DNA of 64,000 nt from Anaerosporobacter mobilis DSM 15930 (GTDB taxonomy: Bacteria; Bacillota; Clostridia; Lachnospirales; Lachnospiraceae). The position numbers and the translations under genes were made by a program. The notes under the pieces are model-generated. The model was not told the origin of the DNA, did not search any database, and worked only from the letters and a program-made list of their open reading frames with translations. Positions 37,110 through 45,211 of the stretch are shown here, piece after piece; position 1 is the stretch's first letter; each line of letters opens with the position of its first letter. The stretch lies in contig NZ_FRCP01000013.1 of the NCBI RefSeq assembly GCF_900142955.1, forward strand, positions 1 to 64,000. The letters are read 5' to 3'.

Positions 37110-37604
37110 TTAATTTGTATTCTTCTTTTCTGTACTTGAACTATCCTTATCCGTGCTCGAATCGATCTTTTTTGTACTTGAACTGTTCTTTTCATCTTCG
37201 TCTTTATCAAGACTGTTTTTATAATTGGAAATGACATCTAATATCTCACCATAAGTCATTGATGCATTCACTATATATTTACCCGTTTTGATATTTGATT
37301 GGAACAGTTTTGCCCGTAAATAGAACGAATACTTGTTGTCAATTACTCGATTCATCTCTAATTTACTTGCGATACTCATTGTTGATTCACCTTTTTTAAT
37401 CGTGATGGTAACATCTTTAACTTTTTCTCCTGCTTCCGCAGCTGCGACTTCACCAAATACTTCATAAGCAAAATCAAACGCCCCCCCACTATACTTAGTT
37501 ATAAGCATAACTACGATAACATAAAAAAGTATATTTAATAATACGTGTATTACAAAGCTTGATATCCCAAGTACTAGTTTCGATGTTTGTGATCTTGACT
37601 CCAT
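37110..37604 (-). CDS. Short MltG-like (YceG) membrane protein without the catalytic domain
   Basis: The 164-residue protein has a membrane helix (about 18-42) and then a LysM-like YceG N-terminal segment (VTIKKGESTMSIASKLE, KTGKYIVNASMTYGEILDVI). A Ser/Asp/Lys-rich low-complexity tail follows. Full MltG proteins are over 300 residues with an endolytic transglycosylase domain, which is absent here. It occupies the place of yrrL (mltG) in the Bacillus gene order. Short forms occur in Lachnospiraceae, so it may be a natural variant, not a pseudogene. GGGGG precedes the ATG. Confidence 0.75.
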   Translation of the reverse strand: MESRSQTSKLVLGISSFVIHVLLNILFYVIVVMLITKYSGGAFDFAYEVFGEVAAAEAGEKVKDVTITIKKGESTMSIASKLEMNRVIDNKYSFYLRAKLFQSNIKTGKYIVNASMTYGEILDVISNYKNSLDKDEDEKNSSSTKKIDSSTDKDSSSTEKKNTN

Positions 37605-37625
37605 TGGTGAACCCCCTTTACCGTT

Positions 37626-37961
37626 TTATATGAAATCAACATTCATCTCGATATTATCCCATATATAATGATTAATATCTCTTAATGTGGTATTGACTCT
37701 TTGTTCTGCTATTAGGAACTCTTGAACACTTGGAAGCATGAGGATATCCTTAAACTCTTCTCTCAGAGATTTGCATATACCTATTGAATTCTCTTCTTGA
37801 TCAAGTTGTATCTGAAAACTTCTCATTCTAAACTCATTCAGGCGAGTTAATAACTTCTCATTCTCTCCAATTTCACCGTATAGACGTTGATATTGATTAT
37901 ATTCGTTACTCTGCTTGATCGAATTAACCAAGTTTTTCATCTGAAATTCTATATCACTCAT
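37626..37961 (-). CDS. YlbF family regulator
   Basis: This 111-residue helical protein is of the YlbF/YmcA type, which in Bacillus forms a complex that guides RNase Y-dependent mRNA processing and affects competence and sporulation. Visible pattern: LVNSIKQSNEYNQYQRLY with later RSFQIQLDQEE and FLIAEQRVNTTLRDINHYI. It sits between rnj and the mltG-like gene, close to RNase J, which fits a role in RNA turnover. Spacing of about 20 bases to each neighbour suggests one operon. Confidence 0.8.
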   Translation of the reverse strand: MSDIEFQMKNLVNSIKQSNEYNQYQRLYGEIGENEKLLTRLNEFRMRSFQIQLDQEENSIGICKSLREEFKDILMLPSVQEFLIAEQRVNTTLRDINHYIWDNIEMNVDFI

Positions 37962-37984
37962 TAAGATCCGCCTCTACTTAGTTC

Positions 37985-39655
37985 CTACACTTCCATAATG
38001 ATTGGTAAAATCATTGGGTTTCTCTTCGTTTTCTTCCATAGATAATCACTTAGAGAATCCTTTATCTCCATCTTAATCTTGCCCCAATCGGTAACATTAC
38101 GACCAATACATTTATCTAGTGCATTATTTACCACTTCTCTTGCATCATCCATAAGTGTTTCTGACTCTCTTACATAAACGAAACCACGTGATACAATGTC
38201 TGGTCCTGAAAGTATCTGATTGCTGTATTTTTCTAATGTTACAACTACAATTAATAAACCATTCTCTGCTAGATGTTGACGATCACGAAGAACGATATTA
38301 CCAACATCACCAACTCCAAGACCATCTACTAAGATACCTTGTGCTGGTACTTTACCAACTACAGCTGCTTTTTCTTCAGATACTTCAAGTACATCACCAG
38401 TCGATAAGATACGAATATTATCTTTTGGAATTCCAAGACTTTCCGCGATCTCTGCATGTTTCATAAGATGACGGTATTCACCATGCACTGGAATAGCATA
38501 TTGAGGCTTAGTAAGAGCATAGATTAACTTGATCTCTTCCTGACAGGCATGTCCAGATACATGAGTATCTTGGAATACAACTTTAGCACCCTTCATTGAT
38601 AATTCATTAATTACCTTAGAAACCGGTTTTTCATTACCAGGTATTGGTGTTGAACTAAAGATAACCGTATCACCAGGTTTAATTGTAACTTTTTTGTGAA
38701 TAGATGCTGCCATTCTTGATAGTGCTGCCATAGCTTCCCCTTGGCTACCAGTTGTAATTAATACAAGCTGTTCATCCGAATAGTTTTTCATCTGTTCAAT
38801 ATCAATTAAAACATTATCAGGCATATTAATATATCCAAGTTCTGATGCTGTCGATATTATATTAACCATACTACGACCTTCAATTACAACCTTACGATTG
38901 TATTTCACAGCAGAATTGATAACCTGTTGTACACGATCTACGTTGGAAGCAAATGTTGCTACGATGATACGATGTTTCGTATTCTCAGCAAATATATTCT
39001 CAAATGTTTTTCCAACTGTACGCTCAGACATGGTATAACCAGGTCTCTCTACATTAGTACTATCGCACATTAAGGCTAGTACACCCTTCTTGCCGATTTC
39101 AGCAAATCTTTGTAAATCGATTGTACTTCCGAATACAGGAGTATAATCTACTTTAAAGTCACCAGTATGAACAATAATTCCAGCTGGTGAATAGATTGCA
39201 AGAGCAGCTGCATCTGCAATACTATGATTTGTACGAATGAATTCAATACGGAAACAACCAAGATTGATAGATTGTCCATATTTAATAACTTTACGTTTTG
39301 TATTCTTTAATAAGTTGTGTTCCTTTAACTTATTCTCAATGATTCCAATTGTAAGTTTTGTTGCATAGATTGGAACGTTGATATTCTTAAGAACATATGG
39401 TAAACCACCAATATGATCTTCATGGGCATGAGTGATTACAAACCCTTTTACTTTATCTATATTATTCATAAGATATGTTACATCTGGTATAACTAAATCA
39501 ATACCTAACATATCATCTTCTGGGAATGAAAGACCACAATCAACTACAATGATACTGTCTTCATATTCAAACGCTGTAATATTCATTCCTATTTGTTCTA
39601 GTCCACCTAGAGGAATGATCTTTACTCCCTTTCCATTTGTTTCTTTTGCTTTCAA
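37985..39655 (-). CDS. Ribonuclease J
   Basis: The 556-residue enzyme has the metallo-beta-lactamase fold with the zinc motif HAHEDH (residues 76-81), a beta-CASP domain, and C-terminal domain ending LWKKTKRNPMILPIIMEV. Family features include HTGDFKVD and SGHACQEE. It is a 5'-to-3' exo- and endo-ribonuclease for mRNA decay and rRNA maturation. Length matches RNase J1/J2 (about 555). Neighbour ylbF also concerns RNA decay. AGGTGC precedes the ATG. Confidence 0.93.
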   Translation of the reverse strand: MKAKETNGKGVKIIPLGGLEQIGMNITAFEYEDSIIVVDCGLSFPEDDMLGIDLVIPDVTYLMNNIDKVKGFVITHAHEDHIGGLPYVLKNINVPIYATKLTIGIIENKLKEHNLLKNTKRKVIKYGQSINLGCFRIEFIRTNHSIADAAALAIYSPAGIIVHTGDFKVDYTPVFGSTIDLQRFAEIGKKGVLALMCDSTNVERPGYTMSERTVGKTFENIFAENTKHRIIVATFASNVDRVQQVINSAVKYNRKVVIEGRSMVNIISTASELGYINMPDNVLIDIEQMKNYSDEQLVLITTGSQGEAMAALSRMAASIHKKVTIKPGDTVIFSSTPIPGNEKPVSKVINELSMKGAKVVFQDTHVSGHACQEEIKLIYALTKPQYAIPVHGEYRHLMKHAEIAESLGIPKDNIRILSTGDVLEVSEEKAAVVGKVPAQGILVDGLGVGDVGNIVLRDRQHLAENGLLIVVVTLEKYSNQILSGPDIVSRGFVYVRESETLMDDAREVVNNALDKCIGRNVTDWGKIKMEIKDSLSDYLWKKTKRNPMILPIIMEV

Positions 39656-39760
39656 AAAATAGCACCTCCAATGATTTTTTTAATCTATATTTCAATCATT
39701 GTGAATATACAGTTATACTGCCTGCATTCGTCATTTGAAGTGCATCTCTACGTATTCACT

Positions 39761-40222
39761 TTATTTATCTTCTAATTCTTGTTGGCACTTAGTACAATAA
39801 CCAAATAGTTTCACTTCATGGTCTACTACACGAAAACCCTTCGATTCATATATTCTTTGTTCTAGCGTTTCAAGCAAATCATCTTCAAAAGAAAATACAT
39901 TCCCACAATTATGACAAATTAAATGGTGATGATGGTGTACGAAATCTTCTTTTCCTAACTTACCTATCTCATAACGTACATAGCCATCATCTAAGTTTAA
40001 TTTATCAATTAAATGTAACTCCGATAATAGTTGAATCGTACGATATACAGTGGCTAGTCCGATTTCAGGATATCTTTCTTTGACACAATCATATATTTCT
40101 TCTGCAGTTAAATGCTTATCTGGTCGACTATCCAAAACTTCTAAAATCGCAATTCTTTGTGTCGTAACTTTTAATCCGTTTTCTTTTAATAATTCTTTAA
40201 AACGCGTTTGGTTATTAGACAT
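39761..40222 (-). CDS. Fur/PerR family metal-dependent regulator
   Basis: The 153-residue protein has an N-terminal winged helix (LKVTTQRIAILEVLD, AEEIYDCVKERYPEIGLATVYRTIQLL) and a C-terminal metal-binding domain with a run of His (HHHHHLICHNCG) and two CxxC pairs (CHNC, CTKC) that bind zinc. It senses iron, zinc, manganese or peroxide; the subtype is not clear. Two ATGs lie side by side and the second (40222) has the better spacing from GGGAGG. It sits between RNase J and the DUF1292 gene, inserted into the conserved cluster. Confidence 0.88.
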   Translation of the reverse strand: MSNNQTRFKELLKENGLKVTTQRIAILEVLDSRPDKHLTAEEIYDCVKERYPEIGLATVYRTIQLLSELHLIDKLNLDDGYVRYEIGKLGKEDFVHHHHHLICHNCGNVFSFEDDLLETLEQRIYESKGFRVVDHEVKLFGYCTKCQQELEDK

Positions 40223-40460
40223 CATGGCCTCCCTGCCTGTTATTACAGGTATAATAAAGTAAGCGAACAGTAGCTAGCTGCTACGTTACACAGATAGAGA
40301 TACTCCCTATTAACAAAATGCATAAAAATTCCAATGATTATATATACACTTAAGTTTTGCTTTATTGTTCATCTTTGCATCGTATAGCAATGCAATGGCT
40401 TTATTGCCTTTTCTATATCGAAACATCGCACTAAGCGATTCGTATCTTTCACTCTTTCAC

Positions 40461-40480
40461 ATTGCAAGCTGACTTGCAAT
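40461..40480. other. Small hairpin after the DUF1292 gene
   Basis: ATTGCAAG, four-base loop, CTTGCAAT: a perfect 8-bp stem 11 bases downstream of the minus-strand DUF1292 stop. There is no T-run, so terminator function is uncertain. Confidence 0.35.
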
Positions 40481-40491
40481 ACTTCGTCCTA

Positions 40492-40779
40492 TTATTCTTT
40501 TTCTAATTCAATATCCGTATCATCAAGCATCTCTATAAATACTTTTGAAATTGCTTGTAATTCGTTATCATCTTCAACAACATCATAAAGAATATCATCT
40601 GCTTCATTTGCTGATTCTTTTAATATCAATGCATTTGCTTCTTCATCTTCAATAGAATCTGCTACTAAGATATAATTTACACCATTAATCATTGTTTGTT
40701 CAAGTACATAGAATTCTATCTTTTCATTATCCTGTGTAGTAAACACAATCTTTTCCTGCTTGTCTTGCTTTTCTTCCAT
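40492..40779 (-). CDS. DUF1292 protein (YrzB type)
   Basis: This 95-residue acidic protein has the DUF1292 pattern EKIEFYVLEQTMINGVNYILVADS followed by acidic stretches (as region residues 16-45). Its function is unknown. It follows ruvX after three bases, matching the Bacillus order ruvX (yrrK)-yrzB, so it is probably co-transcribed with ruvX. AGGAGA precedes the ATG. Confidence 0.85.
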   Translation of the reverse strand: MEEKQDKQEKIVFTTQDNEKIEFYVLEQTMINGVNYILVADSIEDEEANALILKESANEADDILYDVVEDDNELQAISKVFIEMLDDTDIELEKE

Positions 40780-40782
40780 TAT

Positions 40783-41238
40783 CTATTCTCCTTCGATTGC
40801 ATCGTCCATAGTTCGCTCCATGGCTAATTTATCTAAATACCCTTGTAATATGAAAACTGCAGCTACTTTATCTACAACTTTAGCTCGATTTTCTCTACGT
40901 ACATCGCCTTCTATAAGCGCTTGATGTGCTGCAACAGTTGTTAGTCTTTCATCCCATAATATTACTTCTAATCCTGTACGTCTTCGTAACATCTCAGCAA
41001 ATTCTTCTGATTTCTCTGCACGTTCACCAATTGTATTGTTCATATTCTTAGGATATCCAAGAACTATGCTCTCAACTTCATATTCTTTGGCTAATTCCTC
41101 AATTCTAGCAAGTGTCTGTCTTAACTTGTCAGGTTGTTTTCTTCGAATTACTTCAATTCCCTGTGCAGTTAATAATAGTGCATCACTAATTGCCACACCA
41201 ACTGTAACTGAGCCATAATCCAGCCCCATTATTCTCAT
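40783..41238 (-). CDS. ruvX: RuvX/YqgF Holliday-junction resolvase-like nuclease
   Basis: The 151-residue protein has the YqgF RNase H fold: MGLDYGSVTVGVAISD (first catalytic Asp), VLGYPKNMNNTIG, and WDERLTTVAAHQAL. In bacteria YqgF is tied to rRNA processing and Holliday junction cleavage. The ATG at 41238 follows GGAG with a five-base gap; a longer frame (TTG at 41256) lacks a site. It follows ireB and precedes DUF1292, the usual Firmicute cluster. Confidence 0.9.
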   Translation of the reverse strand: MRIMGLDYGSVTVGVAISDALLLTAQGIEVIRRKQPDKLRQTLARIEELAKEYEVESIVLGYPKNMNNTIGERAEKSEEFAEMLRRRTGLEVILWDERLTTVAAHQALIEGDVRRENRAKVVDKVAAVFILQGYLDKLAMERTMDDAIEGE

Positions 41239-41406
41239 AAAATCTCCAATCCGCAAATCTAATAATTCTGACTAGTGTACTGACATGTTCATCTTTAGAC
41301 GAAACATACTGTATCGTTTCGTTAATTATGATTGTGCCAGCACACTTGTTTTCCATTATGTGTATAATTCGTAATACACAATGGACTACCACATCTAGAA
41401 TTATTC

Positions 41407-41670
41407 TTATTTTGTTAGTCTCGTATTAATATAATTTTCCAAAAGTTCTTCTAAGATTTCATCACGTTCAACTTTCATGATTAAACTTCTTGCACCTTTG
41501 TGGCTTGTAATATAAGTAGGATCCCCTGACATAATATAACCAACGATTTGATTTACTGGATTGTATCCTTTTTCTGTTAATGCAGTAAATATTGTGGCAA
41601 TTACTTCACTTACCTGAATCTCAGGTTCCTTCTGTACTTTAAAATATTGAGTATTACTATTGTCTTGCAT
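41407..41670 (-). CDS. ireB: IreB family regulatory phosphoprotein (YrzL type)
   Basis: The 87-residue protein has the invariant pattern VSEVIATIFTALTEKGYNPVNQIVGYI and SGDPTYITSH (the first as a region near 20-46). In Enterococcus, IreB is phosphorylated by the Ser/Thr kinase IreK and governs cephalosporin resistance and cell-wall stress. It is first in the conserved ireB-ruvX-DUF1292 set. A hairpin around CCATTATGTGTAT/AATACACAATGG (41353-41383) lies after it. GGGAACGTG precedes the ATG. Confidence 0.92.
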   Translation of the reverse strand: MQDNSNTQYFKVQKEPEIQVSEVIATIFTALTEKGYNPVNQIVGYIMSGDPTYITSHKGARSLIMKVERDEILEELLENYINTRLTK

Positions 41671-41836
41671 GTTATCACGTTCCCTTTTCTAGCAATTTGC
41701 TACATATTGCTTTATCATTAATCTCCGTTATAATTATATTAATATATCCGAGCTAAAAATTCAATGTATTATTTTGAATAATTGATAAGTTACATGTTTT
41801 TTGTAACTTATGCTCATCATTTTTTCTATAATTTTT

Positions 41837-43231
41837 CTATAATGGAGAAACAGCTGCGTCATAACAAGCATAAAGAACATCATCTGTAATAAAATCAAGA
41901 ATCTTTACTGAAACAATTTTATTAATCAATGTATCATCACCTTCAACAGCAACTTTAACATACCTTTTCGTATGTCCCACTACATAAGTTTTATCCTTAA
42001 TTGTCACAACTTCTTCAAACAAAACGGTATCTTCTTCACCAATAAATGATTGGTAATAAGTATGATTATTCTCTTTATCAAGTGTAATTAAAACTTCGCT
42101 TCGCTTATGTTTTATACTTTCATCGACCTGGTCTTCCATAGCTGCTGCTTTTGTTCCCTGTCTCTTCGAATACTTGAATATATGAGTTTGAGCAAATTTT
42201 ACTTTCTTAAGGAATTCCCTAGTAACTTCGAATTCTTCCTCAGTTTCGCCAGGAAAACCTACGATAACATCAGTTGTAATGGCAGGCTTATTAAAATACT
42301 CTCGTAATAATTCACATTTTTCATAATACATAGTCGTATCATATTTACGATTCATTCTCTTTAAGGTTGTATCACAACCACTTTGAAGTGATAAATGAAA
42401 ATGGGGACAGAATTTTTTGTTCTTACTTAAAGTTTTAACAAATTCATCCGTGATTATTCTTGGTTCTAGCGAACCAAGGCGAATGCGCTCTAAACCTTCT
42501 ACTTCACTAATCTCTGTAATCACCTGTAATAGTGGAGTGTTTTGTGCTTGATTAATTGCTTGATCGTATTCATCCGCTGTATTACTATCCATACCAAAAG
42601 AAGATAGATGGATTCCTGTTAACACAACTTCTTTATATCCCTTTTCCACCAAGCGGTGTACTTCAGCTAAGATATCTTCTTTTTTTCTACTTCTTATTCT
42701 TCCCCTTGTATATGGAATAATACAGTACGAACAAAATTGATTACATCCATCCTGAATCTTCATATAAGCTCTAGTTTTCTCTGATAACGAACCAATTGCC
42801 AATTCTTCATATTCTGTATCATGTGCAATATCAATAACAGCTTCATTATAAGTACTATTATCTAGATATGCCTCTACTAAAGATACAATTTGTTTCTTTT
42901 GATTGTTGCCAACAACAAGATTGATTGCTTCATCTTGTTCAAGTGCTTCTTTAGCAGCTTGCGCATAACAACCAACTGCAACTACTACTGCATTCTCGTT
43001 ATTTTTCTTAGCTTTGTGTAACATCTGTCTTGATTTTCGATCAGCTATGTTTGTCACTGTGCAAGTATTTACCACATATATATCCGCTTTGTCATTGAAT
43101 TCTACGACAGAATATGAGGCATCTTTGAACAGTTGTTCCATTGCTTCTGTTTCATATGAATTTACTTTACATCCTAATGTTAAGAATGCTACTTTCTTAA
43201 CATTGCTATCCTGATTATTTATATTACTCAT
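41837..43231 (-). CDS. mtaB: tRNA methylthiotransferase MtaB
   Basis: The 464-residue radical-SAM enzyme adds a methylthio group to t6A37 of tRNA. It has the N-terminal UPF0004 domain with TLGCKVNSYETE, the radical-SAM motif CNQFCSYCIIPYTRG, and a C-terminal TRAM domain (about 380-445). ATG 43231 has AAAGGAATTGG before it; a longer frame to 43258 lacks a site. In Bacillus mtaB (yqeV) follows rsmE; here cysteine desulfurase, thiI and an HPr-like gene lie between them. It is divergent from the HPr-like gene. Confidence 0.93.
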   Translation of the reverse strand: MSNINNQDSNVKKVAFLTLGCKVNSYETEAMEQLFKDASYSVVEFNDKADIYVVNTCTVTNIADRKSRQMLHKAKKNNENAVVVAVGCYAQAAKEALEQDEAINLVVGNNQKKQIVSLVEAYLDNSTYNEAVIDIAHDTEYEELAIGSLSEKTRAYMKIQDGCNQFCSYCIIPYTRGRIRSRKKEDILAEVHRLVEKGYKEVVLTGIHLSSFGMDSNTADEYDQAINQAQNTPLLQVITEISEVEGLERIRLGSLEPRIITDEFVKTLSKNKKFCPHFHLSLQSGCDTTLKRMNRKYDTTMYYEKCELLREYFNKPAITTDVIVGFPGETEEEFEVTREFLKKVKFAQTHIFKYSKRQGTKAAAMEDQVDESIKHKRSEVLITLDKENNHTYYQSFIGEEDTVLFEEVVTIKDKTYVVGHTKRYVKVAVEGDDTLINKIVSVKILDFITDDVLYACYDAAVSPL

Positions 43232-43311
43232 TCCAATTCCTTTCAATAAAATGGACAAACTTTTTGACGTTTCTTACGTTTGTCATGGCCTATTTTTATC
43301 TATATTGCATA

Positions 43312-43340
43312 TTGACTTTTCTATGTTGAAACTGTAGTAT
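43312..43340 (+). promoter_or_regulatory. Sigma-A promoter of the HPr-like gene
   Basis: TTGACT (43312-43317), 17-base spacer, TAGTAT (43335-43340). A second TATAAT occurs at 43346-43351 but has a poor -35. The ATG is 84 bases downstream. Confidence 0.6.
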
Positions 43341-43424
43341 TATAGTATAATAAACGATAGTAAAAACAAGCGATTTCGTATCTTTTCTATTGTTTAAATT
43401 CAAACACCTAAGGAGGATTTTACT

Positions 43425-43658
43425 ATGAAAACAGTTAGAATTTCATTAAATTCAATTGATAAGGTAAAAGCATTCGTTAATGAAGTAACAAAATTTAATA
43501 CTGATTTTGATTTAGTTTCTGGTAGATATGTAATTGATGCAAAATCAATCATGGGTATCTTCAGTTTAGATTTATCAAAACCAATTGATTTAAACATTCA
43601 TAACGAAGAAAGCGTAGATACTATTTTAGCAGCACTTGCTCCATATATCGTTGAATAA
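43425..43658 (+). CDS. HPr-like protein lacking the active-site histidine
   Basis: The 77-residue protein aligns with HPr in its middle and end: AKSIMGIFSLDLSKP is the HPr regulatory-serine region, with Ser41 in the place of Ser46. The N-terminal phosphorylation loop GLHARP is missing; the matching stretch is LNSIDKVKAF without His. So it cannot carry PTS phosphate from EI but could be phosphorylated by HPr kinase, as for the Bacillus Crh protein. AAGGAGG precedes the ATG. A promoter lies at 43312 and a clean terminator at 43709; single-gene unit. Confidence 0.85.
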   Translation: MKTVRISLNSIDKVKAFVNEVTKFNTDFDLVSGRYVIDAKSIMGIFSLDLSKPIDLNIHNEESVDTILAALAPYIVE

Positions 43659-43708
43659 TTGGGAAGTAATTGGTAATATGCGCGAGAGGTAAGTAATTAC
43701 TTATTGGG

Positions 43709-43733
43709 GAGGATACGTAGTATCCTCTTTTTT
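43709..43733 (+). terminator. Intrinsic terminator of the HPr-like gene
   Basis: Perfect 8-bp stem GAGGATAC/GTATCCTC with a GTA loop, followed by six T. It lies about 50 bases after the stop. Confidence 0.93.
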
Positions 43734-43885
43734 ATGCCTTTTATTCTTCTCGTCTATATTATTACTTATATCATCCAACTACATTTCATTCCTTATCATT
43801 CATAAAAATATTCACAGTGACCCCATATCGTTAGCTAAGAGCCTTCTATATGCAGTCACTATGAATCGGTACTTACTTTGTAACT

Positions 43886-45064
43886 TTATTTCACTTCAAT
43901 CGTTTCGATTGTATCTAACGCTGTTTTTACTAACTCGTCAATCTTTTCTTCAAGATTACGTTCTGATCGTTGAATTATTCCAATATTTGGTTTGGTAACT
44001 GGGTGCTTTGCTACGAAGATTGTACAGCAATCTTCAAACGGTAAGATTGATGTTTCATATGTGTTAATCTTCTCTGCAATGTCAACGATATCTTGTTTAT
44101 CAAAACCGATTACTGGACGATACACTGGAATTTCACAAACTGCATCTGTTGCTGCAAGACTTTGCATTGTCTGACTAGCTACTTGTCCAATACTTTCTCC
44201 CGTAATTAATCCAAGGCAGTTAGTATTTGTTGCAATTGTTTGCGCAATACGCATCATATATCTTCTCATAATTATTGTTAATTCATCATGAGGACATTTC
44301 TCGTAGATATATAACTGAATATCGGTAAAGTTAACTACATGAAGGTTAATTGGACCTGAATATCTCGAAACAAGCTTAGCTAAATCAACAACCTTTTGTT
44401 TTGCTCTTTCACTTGTATATGGTGGAGCGTGAAAATAAACAGCGTCTATTTTAACACCACGTTTTGAAATCATATATCCAGCAACTGGACTATCAATACC
44501 ACCTGATAATAATAACATTGCTTTACCGTTAGTACCAACTGGCATTCCACCTGGTCCTGGAATAATCATAGAATATACATATGCCTTATGTCTAACCTCT
44601 ACGTTAATACGTACTTTTGGCTCTCTAACATCTACTTTCATCTCTGGGAAGCGGTCTAATAATGCTGCTCCCATATCGATACAGATATCAGGGGATTTGA
44701 TTGGATATTGCTTATCTCCACGTTTTGCTTCTACTTTGAATGTGAAGTTACGATCTGGATATTGGTTTTCTACGAAATTTCCTACTTCTTTAACAAGGTT
44801 ATCCCAAGCTGTATCCTCAATGATTACAACTGGACAGATTGCGGCAATACCAAATACTCTCTGAAGAGCTTCTACAGTCTCCTCATAATCATATTCTGAT
44901 AGTGCTTCAATATAGATTCTTCCTTGCTCTTTTGATACATAAAACTCCCCATCAATATCTTTTAATGCATATTTGATTTGATCACGTAATGCATTTTCGA
45001 ATAGGTAACGGTTCTTTCCTTTAATTCCGATTTCAGCATACTTTATTAGGAATGCTTTAAACAT
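43886..45064 (-). CDS. thiI: tRNA 4-thiouridine synthetase ThiI
   Basis: The 392-residue enzyme activates U8 of tRNA for sulfur transfer and can feed thiamine thiazole synthesis. It has an N-terminal ferredoxin-like and THUMP domain (about 60-165) and an adenylation domain with the PP-loop LLSGGIDSPVAGYM (about 182-195). There is no C-terminal rhodanese domain, as in Gram-positive forms. GGTGGGAATAT precedes the ATG. It is immediately downstream (minus strand) of a cysteine desulfurase, the expected sulfur donor. Confidence 0.95.
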   Translation of the reverse strand: MFKAFLIKYAEIGIKGKNRYLFENALRDQIKYALKDIDGEFYVSKEQGRIYIEALSEYDYEETVEALQRVFGIAAICPVVIIEDTAWDNLVKEVGNFVENQYPDRNFTFKVEAKRGDKQYPIKSPDICIDMGAALLDRFPEMKVDVREPKVRINVEVRHKAYVYSMIIPGPGGMPVGTNGKAMLLLSGGIDSPVAGYMISKRGVKIDAVYFHAPPYTSERAKQKVVDLAKLVSRYSGPINLHVVNFTDIQLYIYEKCPHDELTIIMRRYMMRIAQTIATNTNCLGLITGESIGQVASQTMQSLAATDAVCEIPVYRPVIGFDKQDIVDIAEKINTYETSILPFEDCCTIFVAKHPVTKPNIGIIQRSERNLEEKIDELVKTALDTIETIEVK

Positions 45065-45211
45065 ATATTCCCACCTGTGCCTTTCTTTGTTGTATCTTAT
45101 AATTTATCATGATTCATAATTTATCATAATTAAAAATTCATCTCATAATTCAAAACTTATCTAATAATTTATCATAATTAATAACAGTATATCAATTTTT
45201 CCTCATCTATC

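Noticed and set aside
41186..41392. Open frame of 68 codons on the minus strand between ireB and ruvX
   Set aside because: It overlaps the start of ruvX in another frame, has no ribosome site and no recognisable protein features.
43400..43597. Antisense open frame over the HPr-like gene
   Set aside because: The plus-strand gene has promoter, ribosome site, terminator and family match; the antisense frame has none.
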